A stretch of DNA of 61,479 nt from Acidaminococcaceae bacterium (lineage in GTDB: Bacteria; Bacillota; Negativicutes; Acidaminococcales; Acidaminococcaceae). Shown here in pieces: positions 49,397 through 57,735 of the stretch. A program made the translations under genes and the position numbers. Location of the stretch: assembly GCA_017554485.1 (NCBI GenBank), contig JAFZIG010000042.1, positions 1-61,479 of the forward strand, in the 5' to 3' direction. Under the pieces are notes generated by a model. It saw only the letters and a list, made by a program, of their open reading frames with translations, was not told the origin of the DNA and ran no database searches. The stretch's first letter is position 1, and every line of letters begins with the position of its first letter.

Positions 49397-49463
49397 GTAT
49401 GTGCCTCCTTACCGTATCTGCCGCAGCTTCGCAGGTTCCGTCCGTTGTTGCACGTCCCTGCTG

Positions 49464-50252
49464 TTATTTCGGAATCTCACCTTCACAGGGTACACCATCC
49501 TTTACAATTTGCCAAAGGCCCATTCCGGTCAGCTTGGAAATATCCCTGCCATTCAGAGCTACCCGGTAACTATAATATTTTCTGTCCTCCGTAAGGATTT
49601 CTATGCTCCAGCATTTTGTATTTTCGAATGCGCCGTCTTCATAGGTATCCATTTTTGTTTCAACGACTTTCCCGGGGTCGAAACCTGCCTGCTTAGCATG
49701 ACCAGGCAGATTTTCCACCCGGTACAGGGCTAACGTCCTGTCAATGACGATAGGCTTGTCAGTCTCTTTAAATTTGTAAATACCTTCCAGTTTAATATAT
49801 TCGGTAAATCCTGTTTTATCCTTTTCTTCCTGGGTAATATGAATCTCATCTCCCACGATGTCCGCATGGTAGATGATCTTGACTTGCGCCCTGTGATGGA
49901 GCATCAGTTCCATGGGATGGGAGAAATCTACAGACCCGGCGTCAAGGATCCCATGGCTGCCTTCCTGTCGGAAAACACCGGCCAACGTGCAGCACTGCCC
50001 TTCCCGGTTATCATAAGTGGCGTATTTGTTTTTTGTATAGCCGTTCCGTCCGTCCAGAGAAAAATAAACGGTTCCATCCGGTTCCCGGAATAACGACAGA
50101 ACCCGGGTCCCGAATCCGGGATAGGAATCACAATGGTACTCCCCTGTTTTTACAGACTGCGTGTTTTCCGGGGCAGCCTGGACTATAAGCGGCAGGAAAA
50201 CCAGTAAAACTAAACCTATTACGAAACTGAAAAACTGCTTCCTCTTGATCAC
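49464..50252 (-). CDS. Exported protein of unknown function
   Basis: 262 residues with a GTG start at 50252 (GGAGGATGCG upstream). Signal peptide: FSFVIGLVLLVFLPLIVQAA. The N-terminal part (TGEYHCDSYPGFGTRVLSLF, GTVYFSLDGRNGYTKNK) looks like a lipocalin-type beta-domain; a second half carries DRTLALYRVENLPGHAKQAG and a pattern YSYRVALNGRDISKLTGMG. I cannot place it in a family. It shares the exported, beta-rich character of its downstream neighbour. Confidence 0.65.
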   Translation of the reverse strand: MIKRKQFFSFVIGLVLLVFLPLIVQAAPENTQSVKTGEYHCDSYPGFGTRVLSLFREPDGTVYFSLDGRNGYTKNKYATYDNREGQCCTLAGVFRQEGSHGILDAGSVDFSHPMELMLHHRAQVKIIYHADIVGDEIHITQEEKDKTGFTEYIKLEGIYKFKETDKPIVIDRTLALYRVENLPGHAKQAGFDPGKVVETKMDTYEDGAFENTKCWSIEILTEDRKYYSYRVALNGRDISKLTGMGLWQIVKDGVPCEGEIPK

Positions 50253-50345
50253 ACCGCATCCTCCTTTCTTATGCTATAAACAGGAATAGGAATCCGTTAT
50301 TGTTTTAATCAGGTGACGCTAAATCAACAGCATTTATAGCTGACA

Positions 50346-51134
50346 TTATTTTTCTTTATAAAACCATGTATCCCGTCCATTGATCGATAATACTTTGCAG
50401 CCTGCATTCGTATCGTTTTCGATGGAAACATACGCATAAAATTTTCCGTCGGCTTCAAACAGTTTAAATGTAGGGTTATTTTTGCCTTCGTGCTGTACTT
50501 TGTAGAAACCTGCCGCTACCTTATACAATGGGCCTTCCTTGTCTGGTTTTGGCTTAGGTTCGGGAACGGTCCATTGGGGAGCATACGCAGCCCAGTAGTT
50601 CCCTTCGGAAAACTCATAGCACACGATAGTTGCATTTACCCAGCTGCGCAATGTCCAGGCGCCAAGGATATCCGTATCGGCAATGGCAGGCTTGCCGCTC
50701 ATCTTTTTATATTCAAACACGTTGCCGGGTTTCAGGTAATTGAAACCGGACTCGGTGACGGTAAAGCGGATACCGTTCTGCGTCCTTTCAAAAATGCCCC
50801 GGAAATTCTGGTCATCGTTAACAGAGCCCTGGTTGATGGACAGTTTATCACCGCTCATGTTGGCATACCCGTCGGCATGGGCCAGGCGGTAAAAGAAAAA
50901 GTCCACATAATAGCCGCCTGTCTGGGGATGGGCTTCTTTGATGGTCAGTTTGGAGTTCATGTCATTAGTGCATTCCCAGGTACCCAGAAAGATTTTATCC
51001 ATTGCGCGGTAGTACGCAGGGTCACGCACATCAGGACCGGCGCCATTGGGACCCATCGAATTATCGGCAAATACCATTCCCTGCAATATTAATGCTGCCA
51101 TGAAGCAAAATGTCAGGATTAATTTTTTTAACAT
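50346..51134 (-). CDS. Exported protein of unknown function (lipocalin-like)
   Basis: 262 residues; AGGAGG seven bases before the ATG. Signal peptide: ILTFCFMAALILQGMVFA. The mature part begins GPDVRDPAYYRAMDKIFLGT, then WECTNDMNSKLTIKEAHPQT, a typical 'GTWe.....l.I' start of small lipocalin-like domains. A second similar domain may start at ILGAWTLRSWVNATIVCYEF. Both halves would be antiparallel barrels. Ligand unknown. The gene is divergent from the plus-strand zinc-ribbon gene. Confidence 0.65.
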   Translation of the reverse strand: MLKKLILTFCFMAALILQGMVFADNSMGPNGAGPDVRDPAYYRAMDKIFLGTWECTNDMNSKLTIKEAHPQTGGYYVDFFFYRLAHADGYANMSGDKLSINQGSVNDDQNFRGIFERTQNGIRFTVTESGFNYLKPGNVFEYKKMSGKPAIADTDILGAWTLRSWVNATIVCYEFSEGNYWAAYAPQWTVPEPKPKPDKEGPLYKVAAGFYKVQHEGKNNPTFKLFEADGKFYAYVSIENDTNAGCKVLSINGRDTWFYKEK

Positions 51135-51157
51135 TTCTTAACACCTCCTGTAAAAGT

Positions 51158-51163
51158 ATTATA
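51158..51163 (-). promoter_or_regulatory. -10 box for the 50346-51134 gene
   Basis: Minus strand GTGATATAATAC, an extended -10, 24 bases before the start codon. The leader would be very short and includes AGGAGG. -35 is poor. Confidence 0.45.
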
Positions 51164-51285
51164 TCACTTACATAACGGTTCCGGATAAATTTATAAAAAA
51201 GTTGTATATCTTTTTAATGTACGGCGCCGAAATAATAATTTTAAAAATTGTAAAAACTCATCTTTATTTACGCAGATAAAATGTG

Positions 51286-51291
51286 TATAAT
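51286..51291 (+). promoter_or_regulatory. -10 box for the plus-strand zinc-ribbon gene
   Basis: TGTGTATAAT with a TG one base too far for a strict extended -10. The leader to the ATG at 51361 is about 65 bases. The intergenic region between the two divergent genes is AT-rich. Confidence 0.45.
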
Positions 51292-51360
51292 AAAAATACA
51301 GAGTATTTAGTTCAGATATTCAAAATACATAATCATATTCTTAATCACAAGGAGGTCACT

Positions 51361-52668
51361 ATGGGATTTTTTGACAGCATAATGAAAAAAAGGCAATGCT
51401 CCATCTGTGGGAAAGAGATGGGTCTGACAGAACGCAAGGAACTATCCGGAGGGAATCTGTGCGATAACTGCGCAAATAAGCTTTCCGACTGGTTTTCTAC
51501 GGACGCCCGTAAACGCTCCACTCCCCAGCAGATTCAGGAACAGCTTGCTTACCGCGAACAAAACAGGCAGGCAGTGGCACAGTTCCGTGCCACACGCACG
51601 ATCGGCAAGAACACAAAGCTTTATCTGGATGAGATGAACCGGAAATTTATGGTTTCCGCCGCAAGCAACCTGCAGGAAGACAATCCGGATGTCATTGATG
51701 CTTCTGCCATTACCAACGTTGCGGTGGATATCGACGAATCCAAGCATGAACTGCGGACCAAGAACGAGGAAGGCCGTAGTGTATCTTACAATCCGCCGCG
51801 TTATGATTACTCTTACGATTTTTATGTAGATATTGATGTCAGTCATCCCTACTGCAGTCACAGGCGCATTAAAGTGAACAGCAGCAGCGTATGGATCAAA
51901 TATGATTACCTGCAGTCCAGAGGTATGACCGGTTTTGGAAGCCGCAGCATGGGAAATTCTTTCAATGCAAGCGGAGATATGAGTTCGGCTGCCGGTATTC
52001 TGGGCGCTGTTATCACCGGCATTCAGAGCAGCATGAACGCAAATAATCCCGCTGCCATGTATCCTCCGGAATATCGCGAGAATATGGCTATTGCAGAGGA
52101 TATGCGCGTTTCGTTACTAAATTTGCGCCAGCCTGGATCAGCAGTTCCGAATACTGGCATGGGTATGGGTATGAACGCAGGCATGGGCACTGTAGGCGGT
52201 GTAGCCGGTATGGCTGCAGGCGCCGGGATGGCCGCCGGTTATCAGCAGGGCTATCCGCAACAGGGAATGCAACAGCAGGGGTACATGCAACAGGGTTATC
52301 CGCAGCAAGGTATGCAGCAAGGATTCCAGCAACAAGGTATGGGTATGCAGCAACAGCAGGGCTTCCAGCAAGGCTACCCGCAACAAGGCTTCCAACAGCA
52401 GGGCTATCCCGGACAGATGCCTCCGCAGGGATATCCGCAGCAGGGCTACCCCGGACAGATGCCTCCGCAGGGATATCCGCAACAGGGTTACCCCGGACAA
52501 ATGCCCCAGCAAGGCTACCCGCAGCAAGGATACCCCGGACAGATGCCTCCGCAAGGTTACCCGCAGCAAGCAACTCAGCCTCAGGCTGACGGCGCCTGGT
52601 TCTGCCCCAATTGCGGAACGCAAAACCAGACTAAGTTCTGCCAAAACTGCGGAGCACCGAAGCCTTAA
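51361..52668 (+). CDS. DUF4428-like zinc-ribbon protein with Q/G/Y/P repeat tail
   Basis: 435 residues; the only gene on the plus strand. The ATG at 51361 follows [19 protein letters not shown] is shared with the three-ribbon protein; the first ribbon is [16 protein letters not shown] beta-rich domain (residues 75-190) holds [12 protein letters not shown] and [20 protein letters not shown] Met/Gly/Ala-rich segment leads into about 110 residues of Gln, Gly, Tyr, Pro and Met. The end is a second ribbon ([18 protein letters not shown]). The tail resembles prion-like or phase-separating sequences. Cytoplasmic, function unknown. Confidence 0.85.
   Translation: MGFFDSIMKKRQCSICGKEMGLTERKELSGGNLCDNCANKLSDWFSTDARKRSTPQQIQEQLAYREQNRQAVAQFRATRTIGKNTKLYLDEMNRKFMVSAASNLQEDNPDVIDASAITNVAVDIDESKHELRTKNEEGRSVSYNPPRYDYSYDFYVDIDVSHPYCSHRRIKVNSSSVWIKYDYLQSRGMTGFGSRSMGNSFNASGDMSSAAGILGAVITGIQSSMNANNPAAMYPPEYRENMAIAEDMRVSLLNLRQPGSAVPNTGMGMGMNAGMGTVGGVAGMAAGAGMAAGYQQGYPQQGMQQQGYMQQGYPQQGMQQGFQQQGMGMQQQQGFQQGYPQQGFQQQGYPGQMPPQGYPQQGYPGQMPPQGYPQQGYPGQMPQQGYPQQGYPGQMPPQGYPQQATQPQADGAWFCPNCGTQNQTKFCQNCGAPKP
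52402..52569 (+). repeat. Four tandem 42-bp repeats in the Q/G/Y/P tail
   Basis: Four in-frame units encode [14 protein letters not shown] with one residue change (PQQ for PPQ) in the third. Third-position differences between units show they are not freshly copied. Looser Q-G-Y-P-Q-Q repeats precede them from about 52238. Slippage could change the tail length between strains. Confidence 0.9.
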
Positions 52669-52735
52669 ACTCCAAACGCAGAATTAATTTAAGTTCTCTG
52701 TAATCAGTAGCTGACAATTAACCTGATATATTTTA

Positions 52736-52775
52736 AACAGCGCTCTTGCAAGCAAAGCAGGAGCGCTGTTCTTTT
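52736..52775 (+). terminator. Intrinsic terminator of the plus-strand gene
   Basis: AACAGCGCTC, a 15-base loop, GAGCGCTGTT, then CTTTT. A perfect 10-bp stem 67 bases after the stop codon. It also stands before the convergent zinc-ribbon gene. Confidence 0.85.
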
Positions 52776-52858
52776 AAGCAACGTCTAGTAAAATGCTGAT
52801 TAAATGAGTGCATGCAGCAAATATAAGTATGTGTGCTGACAAACGAATCATCAATGGC

Positions 52859-54535
52859 TTAACTCAAAATCGCCGCCACGCAGCCGATAAGTATAAACAG
52901 GAGCGTGCCCCCCAGGAACAGGCCGACACCGCCCAGCATCCACAAATATCTGAACAGTCCGATACGCTTCCCGTTTTCGTCCATCTCCCCTACGCCGAAC
53001 ATGGAAAGCACGCTTAACCTGCGGGAGTCGCTGCTGCCGATGAGCTTCTGCTTCCCGTCTTCCATAATCTGGTAAATGTACGGATGGTCATAGGCATCCG
53101 TACGCACGCCTTTGGCCCAGTACAGAATTGCAAGAAAGGCCGCGAACACATACCAGGCCGCGCCATATTGAGGCGCAAAACCGTCCATGAATTTTTCACC
53201 GGGTCCCATGCTGGCCCAGCGGAAAAAGGCCGCGATAATGGCCGGCAGGAAAATAGTAATCAGCAGATTGATAATAACAGATATCTGCCTGCCTATGGGA
53301 TAAAAACGCAGCCGCACAGGCACCATTTCCCCAGTCTCATTCTTTTCACGAAAAATCGGCGTATTATCATACGGGTTCTCTAAAACGTCCTCGCCTTCTT
53401 CAATGGCAAGTTTTTCCCCCTTACGTTCCGCTTTGGCCACGTCGCTCTTCAGTACAATGCGTCGGACCAGCGCTTCGCGCCCCTGTTCAAAGATTGCGAA
53501 AAAGATGATCCCCAGAACCAGACCGCACATCCCGGCCAGCTCCAGGCTGCCGGAAAAATACCACATCAGGGCGATGCTGAGCAGCGTATACGCTGTGGGC
53601 TCCACCACCCAGGGCAGCGTTTTCTTTTCCCGGCCTGTAGATATGGCTATGCGGCCCGTCTGGCCGTTCATGGCCGCCGTTACCCCTCTGTCTTTATATA
53701 AGCCTTTGATAAAATACACCGGCAGCAGCACGGGAATCGTCATCAGGTTGCCTGACTGCATTTGCAGCGTGACGCCGCTGGTCTGCATGACCCTCTCCAC
53801 TTCCGGCAGAAAATCTTCCTGTACTTCCTGCAGGACACGTTTTTCCGTCTGAGCATCAGAAATATCTGAGAGTTTCACTTTCTGCCCTGCGATAAAACCG
53901 TATTCAAAAGGTTGTGCTTCCGACCAGTCGAATGGTTCCATCTCATTCAGGGTCAGATTGTCCAGCTGTTTGGACGTATTGACTGCCGTGCCGTCCAGGT
54001 ACCCATCACAATAATACTTGCGATAGGTCGCGTCCCGGGAAACAGTAGCCGAAACAGGCCCCTGAACCAGCTGGTACGGCAGGTAATAACCTTTGAACTT
54101 GTCAATATTTTGCAGCACCGCTTCGCCTTCCGGTTGATTTTTATGCTCTTCTGCAAACTGCAGCATCCGTTTTTTTGCCTCTTCCGGCGTAATGAAAAAC
54201 GGGATGATTAGTTCCGGCATCTGTTCCGCACTTACCAGTTCCTTGCGGACCAGCTTGCTGCCGCAGAAATCGCAGGCACCGGTAGCTTCCCCTGCGGGAA
54301 TGGCCACCTCGGCGCCGCAGGTAGGACATGCATGCTTTTCCAGATTCTGACCTGCGGTACGGGCTTTGTTGTCCCGCTTTTTCAGTTCGCGCCACTGCGC
54401 CACATCTTTCTTGACTTCTTCAATGCCGGAAACCTGGCCGCAGTTGGGGCAGCTGTAAGTTTGGCGTATAATATCAAAACCTGCAGGCGCACCGCAGTTT
54501 TTACAGAAAATCCGAAGAGGATTATTTTTAGCCAT
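52859..54535 (-). CDS. TFIIB-type zinc-ribbon membrane protein
   Basis: 558 residues; AAGGAGG precedes the ATG. Two zinc ribbons at the N-terminus: IFCKNCGAPAGF with CPNCGQVS, then HACPTCGAEVAI with CDFCGSKL. The central domain has FKGYYLPYQLVQGPVSATVS and IPVLLPVYFIKGLYK, then MNGQTGRIA. The C-terminus has about five transmembrane helices (starting near 322, 432, 478 and 532). It is paralogous to the soluble protein at 32898-34103. Such proteins are annotated only as zinc-ribbon proteins in Bacillota. Convergent with the plus-strand gene. Confidence 0.8.
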   Translation of the reverse strand: MAKNNPLRIFCKNCGAPAGFDIIRQTYSCPNCGQVSGIEEVKKDVAQWRELKKRDNKARTAGQNLEKHACPTCGAEVAIPAGEATGACDFCGSKLVRKELVSAEQMPELIIPFFITPEEAKKRMLQFAEEHKNQPEGEAVLQNIDKFKGYYLPYQLVQGPVSATVSRDATYRKYYCDGYLDGTAVNTSKQLDNLTLNEMEPFDWSEAQPFEYGFIAGQKVKLSDISDAQTEKRVLQEVQEDFLPEVERVMQTSGVTLQMQSGNLMTIPVLLPVYFIKGLYKDRGVTAAMNGQTGRIAISTGREKKTLPWVVEPTAYTLLSIALMWYFSGSLELAGMCGLVLGIIFFAIFEQGREALVRRIVLKSDVAKAERKGEKLAIEEGEDVLENPYDNTPIFREKNETGEMVPVRLRFYPIGRQISVIINLLITIFLPAIIAAFFRWASMGPGEKFMDGFAPQYGAAWYVFAAFLAILYWAKGVRTDAYDHPYIYQIMEDGKQKLIGSSDSRRLSVLSMFGVGEMDENGKRIGLFRYLWMLGGVGLFLGGTLLFILIGCVAAILS

Positions 54536-54615
54536 ATGACCTGTCCTCCTTAATACTATATATGGGAAATCAATGAAAAATTCTCATCACAAAATCAGAT
54601 ACGTTGCAACCACGT

Positions 54616-57600
54616 TTACTTCCCTTTGTTTTCCCTATCCCAGATCAGCCGTTCCAGGGTATCGAACAGATGCTCCGGATCCGTGGGCTTGCTGAGATGG
54701 ACATTCAGCCCGGCCTGCAGACTCCGCTGCACATCTTCGTCAAAGGCATTGGCGGTCAGTGCGATGATGGGAATCTCTTTGGCATCCGCCCGGTCCATTT
54801 CGCGGATCTTGGAGGTAGCCGTCAGCCCGTCCATCTCCGGCATGCGGATATCCATCAGGATCGCATCGTAATAGTTCTCCGGATGCTCCGCGAACATATC
54901 TACCGCAATTTTGCCGTTGACCGCATGTTCCGTTTCCATCTCCTTCATGCTCAGGAGCATCATCACGATTTCCGCGTTGATAGCTACGTCTTCTGCCAGA
55001 AGGACACGGCGACCCTTCAGTTCCGCCTTGCGTTCTTTCTGTATGGCTACGATGTTTTTCTTTTTAACGGCCTGCCGGAATTCTTCCATTACATTTGAGG
55101 CAAACAGCGGTTTGGCAAGGAAGCTGTCCACTCCGGCAGCCACCGCTTCCTCCGTAATCTCGTCCCAGCGGTACGCCGTCAGGATGATGATGGCTGATTC
55201 GTTGCCCACGATGGAACGGATCTGGCGGGTGGTTTCCACCCCGTCCATATCCGGCATCTGCCAATCCACCAAAATCAAATTGTAGGATTCAAACCGGGCA
55301 TGCCGGAACTTCACCTTCTCCACCGCTTCCGGGCCGGAACTGGCGGTATCCGCCGGGATACCGACCTTTTCCAGCACCAGCCGCGCATGTTCACAGGCAA
55401 CCGGATCGTCGTCTACGATGAGAACTTTCATATCATGAACGCTCATCTCCGCTTCGTCTGCATCGTGTTTGCGCTGGGAATCCTCCAGGGTAACGGACAC
55501 GGTGAATGTCGAGCCTTTTCCCTTTTCACTTTCCGCGGCAATCTTGCCGTTCATCATCTCCACAAGGCTCTTGGTAATAGCCATGCCCAAACCGGAACTT
55601 CCGTATTTAGTGGTGTTGGAAGCATCCTCCTGGGTGAAGGCATCGAAAATCTTGGGCAGGAACTCTTTGTCTATGCCTATACCGGTATCCTTTATCTTAA
55701 AACGCAGGGTCGATTTTTTGTCAAAGCTGGCAACCCGTTCTACCGTAAAATCAACCTTGCCGCCTTTCGGCGTGAACTTGACCGCATTGCTCAGGATGTT
55801 GAGGAGAATCTGCCGCAGCTTCATGTCATCGCCGATGTAATAATCGTCGATATGCCCGTTGATATCACAGCGGTACCCGAGCCCTTTCTCGTTGCACTGA
55901 CTGCTGACCAGGGTATTGATCTGTTCCAGAAGATGGGAAATGGAAAACTCTTCGTTCTTCAAGGTCGTGCGGCCGGATTCGATCCGCGACATATCGAGGA
56001 TATCGTTGATCAGCTGCAGCAGATGACGGGCCGAGCTGCCGATTTTTTCCAGATAATCCTTCGTCGTGGCGGAAATCCCCTTCTCATTGAGAGCGATAGT
56101 ATCCAGGCCGATGATGGCATTCATAGGCGTACGGATCTCGTGGCTCATGTTGGAAAGGAAGGATGTTTTGGCTTTGTTAGCCTCTTCGGCTACGGCCAGC
56201 GCATCGCTGAGGGCCTGGTTCTTCGCCATGGACTTCCGGGTTTCCTGGTCAACGTCCGTGAAGCCTACTCCCACCGCATGGATCATTTGGTCGTTCCGGT
56301 CTTCCGCATGGCGCACACCGGCCATGCGCAGCATCTCATAGGTTTCCTGCCCGTTGCGGTTCATCAGGTAGCGGTAACTGATAACCGCGCTTTGTTCCAG
56401 AGCCGCCCGGATGGATTCCGGTTGAATAAACGCAAGGAAACCTTCCCTGTAACTGTCCGCTACGTATTTCTCCGCATAGGCGGTAAAAATGTCGTGGAAG
56501 GAAAAACGTTCCCCTTCTTTCGGGGCGCCGGGAATGGTCGCCCCAGAACGGATGCACTGGCCCTGGTCGCTGTCCAGATCCACATAATAAACGCTGCGGT
56601 AATCCGAAGCCAGTGCCGTAATCATCTTATCCTGCTGTGCCCTCTGCTTTTCCTGCTCCAGCAGTTGTTCCTGCAATTCTAACCGCTGCTTCTGCAGTTC
56701 CATGCGCTGTTCCAGTTCCTGCTGCTTAACCCGGCTTTCCGTCTCAAAGGTTTCCTTTTCCAGTTCCAGCTTCGCGGAACGGCGCATCTGCCTGAACATG
56801 ATCACAAACATTGCCAACAACACTGCTGCCGTCAAAAGGGTCTGCAGCAGATTGCGTTTCATGATGCCATCGGAAATGGAACTGATCTTCTCGCTGATAA
56901 GGCTTTCCCGGATCAGGTAGGTCAGCATCCAGTTCGTACCCTTTACCGGCACATAATACATGGTTTCCCCGATATTATTATAAGTAAAGGAAATATAACC
57001 CTCCCTGCCCTTTGCAAAATCCTGTTTCATCTTCTCCAAAGAGTTACCGGATATAATACTGGCTTTTCCCATCGCCTGCAGCAGGTTTTCATCAGCAGAC
57101 AGGCCTCCCAGCACCACATTGGTCAGCGGTACCCCGTCTTTAGTGTAAATATTGCAGAATGTAGTTTTGTTATTATCTCCCTGCAGGGAAACGCCTTCCA
57201 GCATACGCTTCATATCGATCTCCATGAAGCATGCTACCAGCGTCTGCCCGTTAAATGGTAGTTTTTTCAAAGGAATCGCGATGATAACCTTTTTATCTTC
57301 TTTTTCTATGTTCTTGACGGAAATCTCCGGGCCTTCCAGGGCGCGGTAATAGAACCTGTAGGAATCAATATCCTGCTGAATTCCCTGGGATGTGTAAATC
57401 AGCCCGTTGCTGTCCACAAAGGCGAATTTTTCCAGCCCGTACAGCTTTTTCATCTTGCGCTGGAAGGCCTGCAGATGCTCTATATCCTGCAGGTCATTGT
57501 CCTCCAACAGACTGGTGGCCGCGTATAAATTATCAATACTGTTTTTGAGATTGGAGGCGACCACCTGCTCCCTCCGTCCCGCCAGCTCATCCAGATACAG

Positions 57601-57735
57601 CAGGCTTACGGAACGGACAGCGTCTTCGGTATCTTTCTTCGCGATCCGCCCCATCCACATGGTTCCGAAAACCAGTATCACAGCTACTATGACCCCGCCT
57701 ATCAGGGCCGCTTTTTTAAAACCCGTCAGTTTCAT
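54616..57735 (-). CDS. Hybrid sensor histidine kinase with two receiver domains
   Basis: 1039 residues. Transmembrane helix at 10-30, a Cache sensor (RFYYRALEGPEISV, about 60-290), a second helix (296-315), a coiled coil rich in Gln/Glu (320-370), a PAS-like segment (SDYRSVYYVDLD), then HisKA with FLSNMSHEIRTPMN (His532), HATPase boxes LNILSNAVKFTPKGG, KDTGIGIDK and GSSGLGMAI. Two receivers follow, ILVDWQMPDMDG (Asp824) and LMDIRMPEMDG (Asp962). There is no output or HPt domain. Its ATG overlaps the stop of the phosphodiesterase gene, so kinase and EAL protein are made together. Confidence 0.95.
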   Translation of the reverse strand: MKLTGFKKAALIGGVIVAVILVFGTMWMGRIAKKDTEDAVRSVSLLYLDELAGRREQVVASNLKNSIDNLYAATSLLEDNDLQDIEHLQAFQRKMKKLYGLEKFAFVDSNGLIYTSQGIQQDIDSYRFYYRALEGPEISVKNIEKEDKKVIIAIPLKKLPFNGQTLVACFMEIDMKRMLEGVSLQGDNNKTTFCNIYTKDGVPLTNVVLGGLSADENLLQAMGKASIISGNSLEKMKQDFAKGREGYISFTYNNIGETMYYVPVKGTNWMLTYLIRESLISEKISSISDGIMKRNLLQTLLTAAVLLAMFVIMFRQMRRSAKLELEKETFETESRVKQQELEQRMELQKQRLELQEQLLEQEKQRAQQDKMITALASDYRSVYYVDLDSDQGQCIRSGATIPGAPKEGERFSFHDIFTAYAEKYVADSYREGFLAFIQPESIRAALEQSAVISYRYLMNRNGQETYEMLRMAGVRHAEDRNDQMIHAVGVGFTDVDQETRKSMAKNQALSDALAVAEEANKAKTSFLSNMSHEIRTPMNAIIGLDTIALNEKGISATTKDYLEKIGSSARHLLQLINDILDMSRIESGRTTLKNEEFSISHLLEQINTLVSSQCNEKGLGYRCDINGHIDDYYIGDDMKLRQILLNILSNAVKFTPKGGKVDFTVERVASFDKKSTLRFKIKDTGIGIDKEFLPKIFDAFTQEDASNTTKYGSSGLGMAITKSLVEMMNGKIAAESEKGKGSTFTVSVTLEDSQRKHDADEAEMSVHDMKVLIVDDDPVACEHARLVLEKVGIPADTASSGPEAVEKVKFRHARFESYNLILVDWQMPDMDGVETTRQIRSIVGNESAIIILTAYRWDEITEEAVAAGVDSFLAKPLFASNVMEEFRQAVKKKNIVAIQKERKAELKGRRVLLAEDVAINAEIVMMLLSMKEMETEHAVNGKIAVDMFAEHPENYYDAILMDIRMPEMDGLTATSKIREMDRADAKEIPIIALTANAFDEDVQRSLQAGLNVHLSKPTDPEHLFDTLERLIWDRENKGK

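Noticed and set aside
52238-52573. Q/G/Y/P region as a CRISPR-like or mobile repeat
   Set aside because: The units are contiguous, in frame and 42 bp, with codon-level variation, so they are protein repeats.
55300-56682. 460-codon plus-strand open frame opposite the hybrid kinase
   Set aside because: It has no ribosome binding site or recognisable domain, and lies wholly within a gene with clear HisKA, HATPase and receiver motifs.
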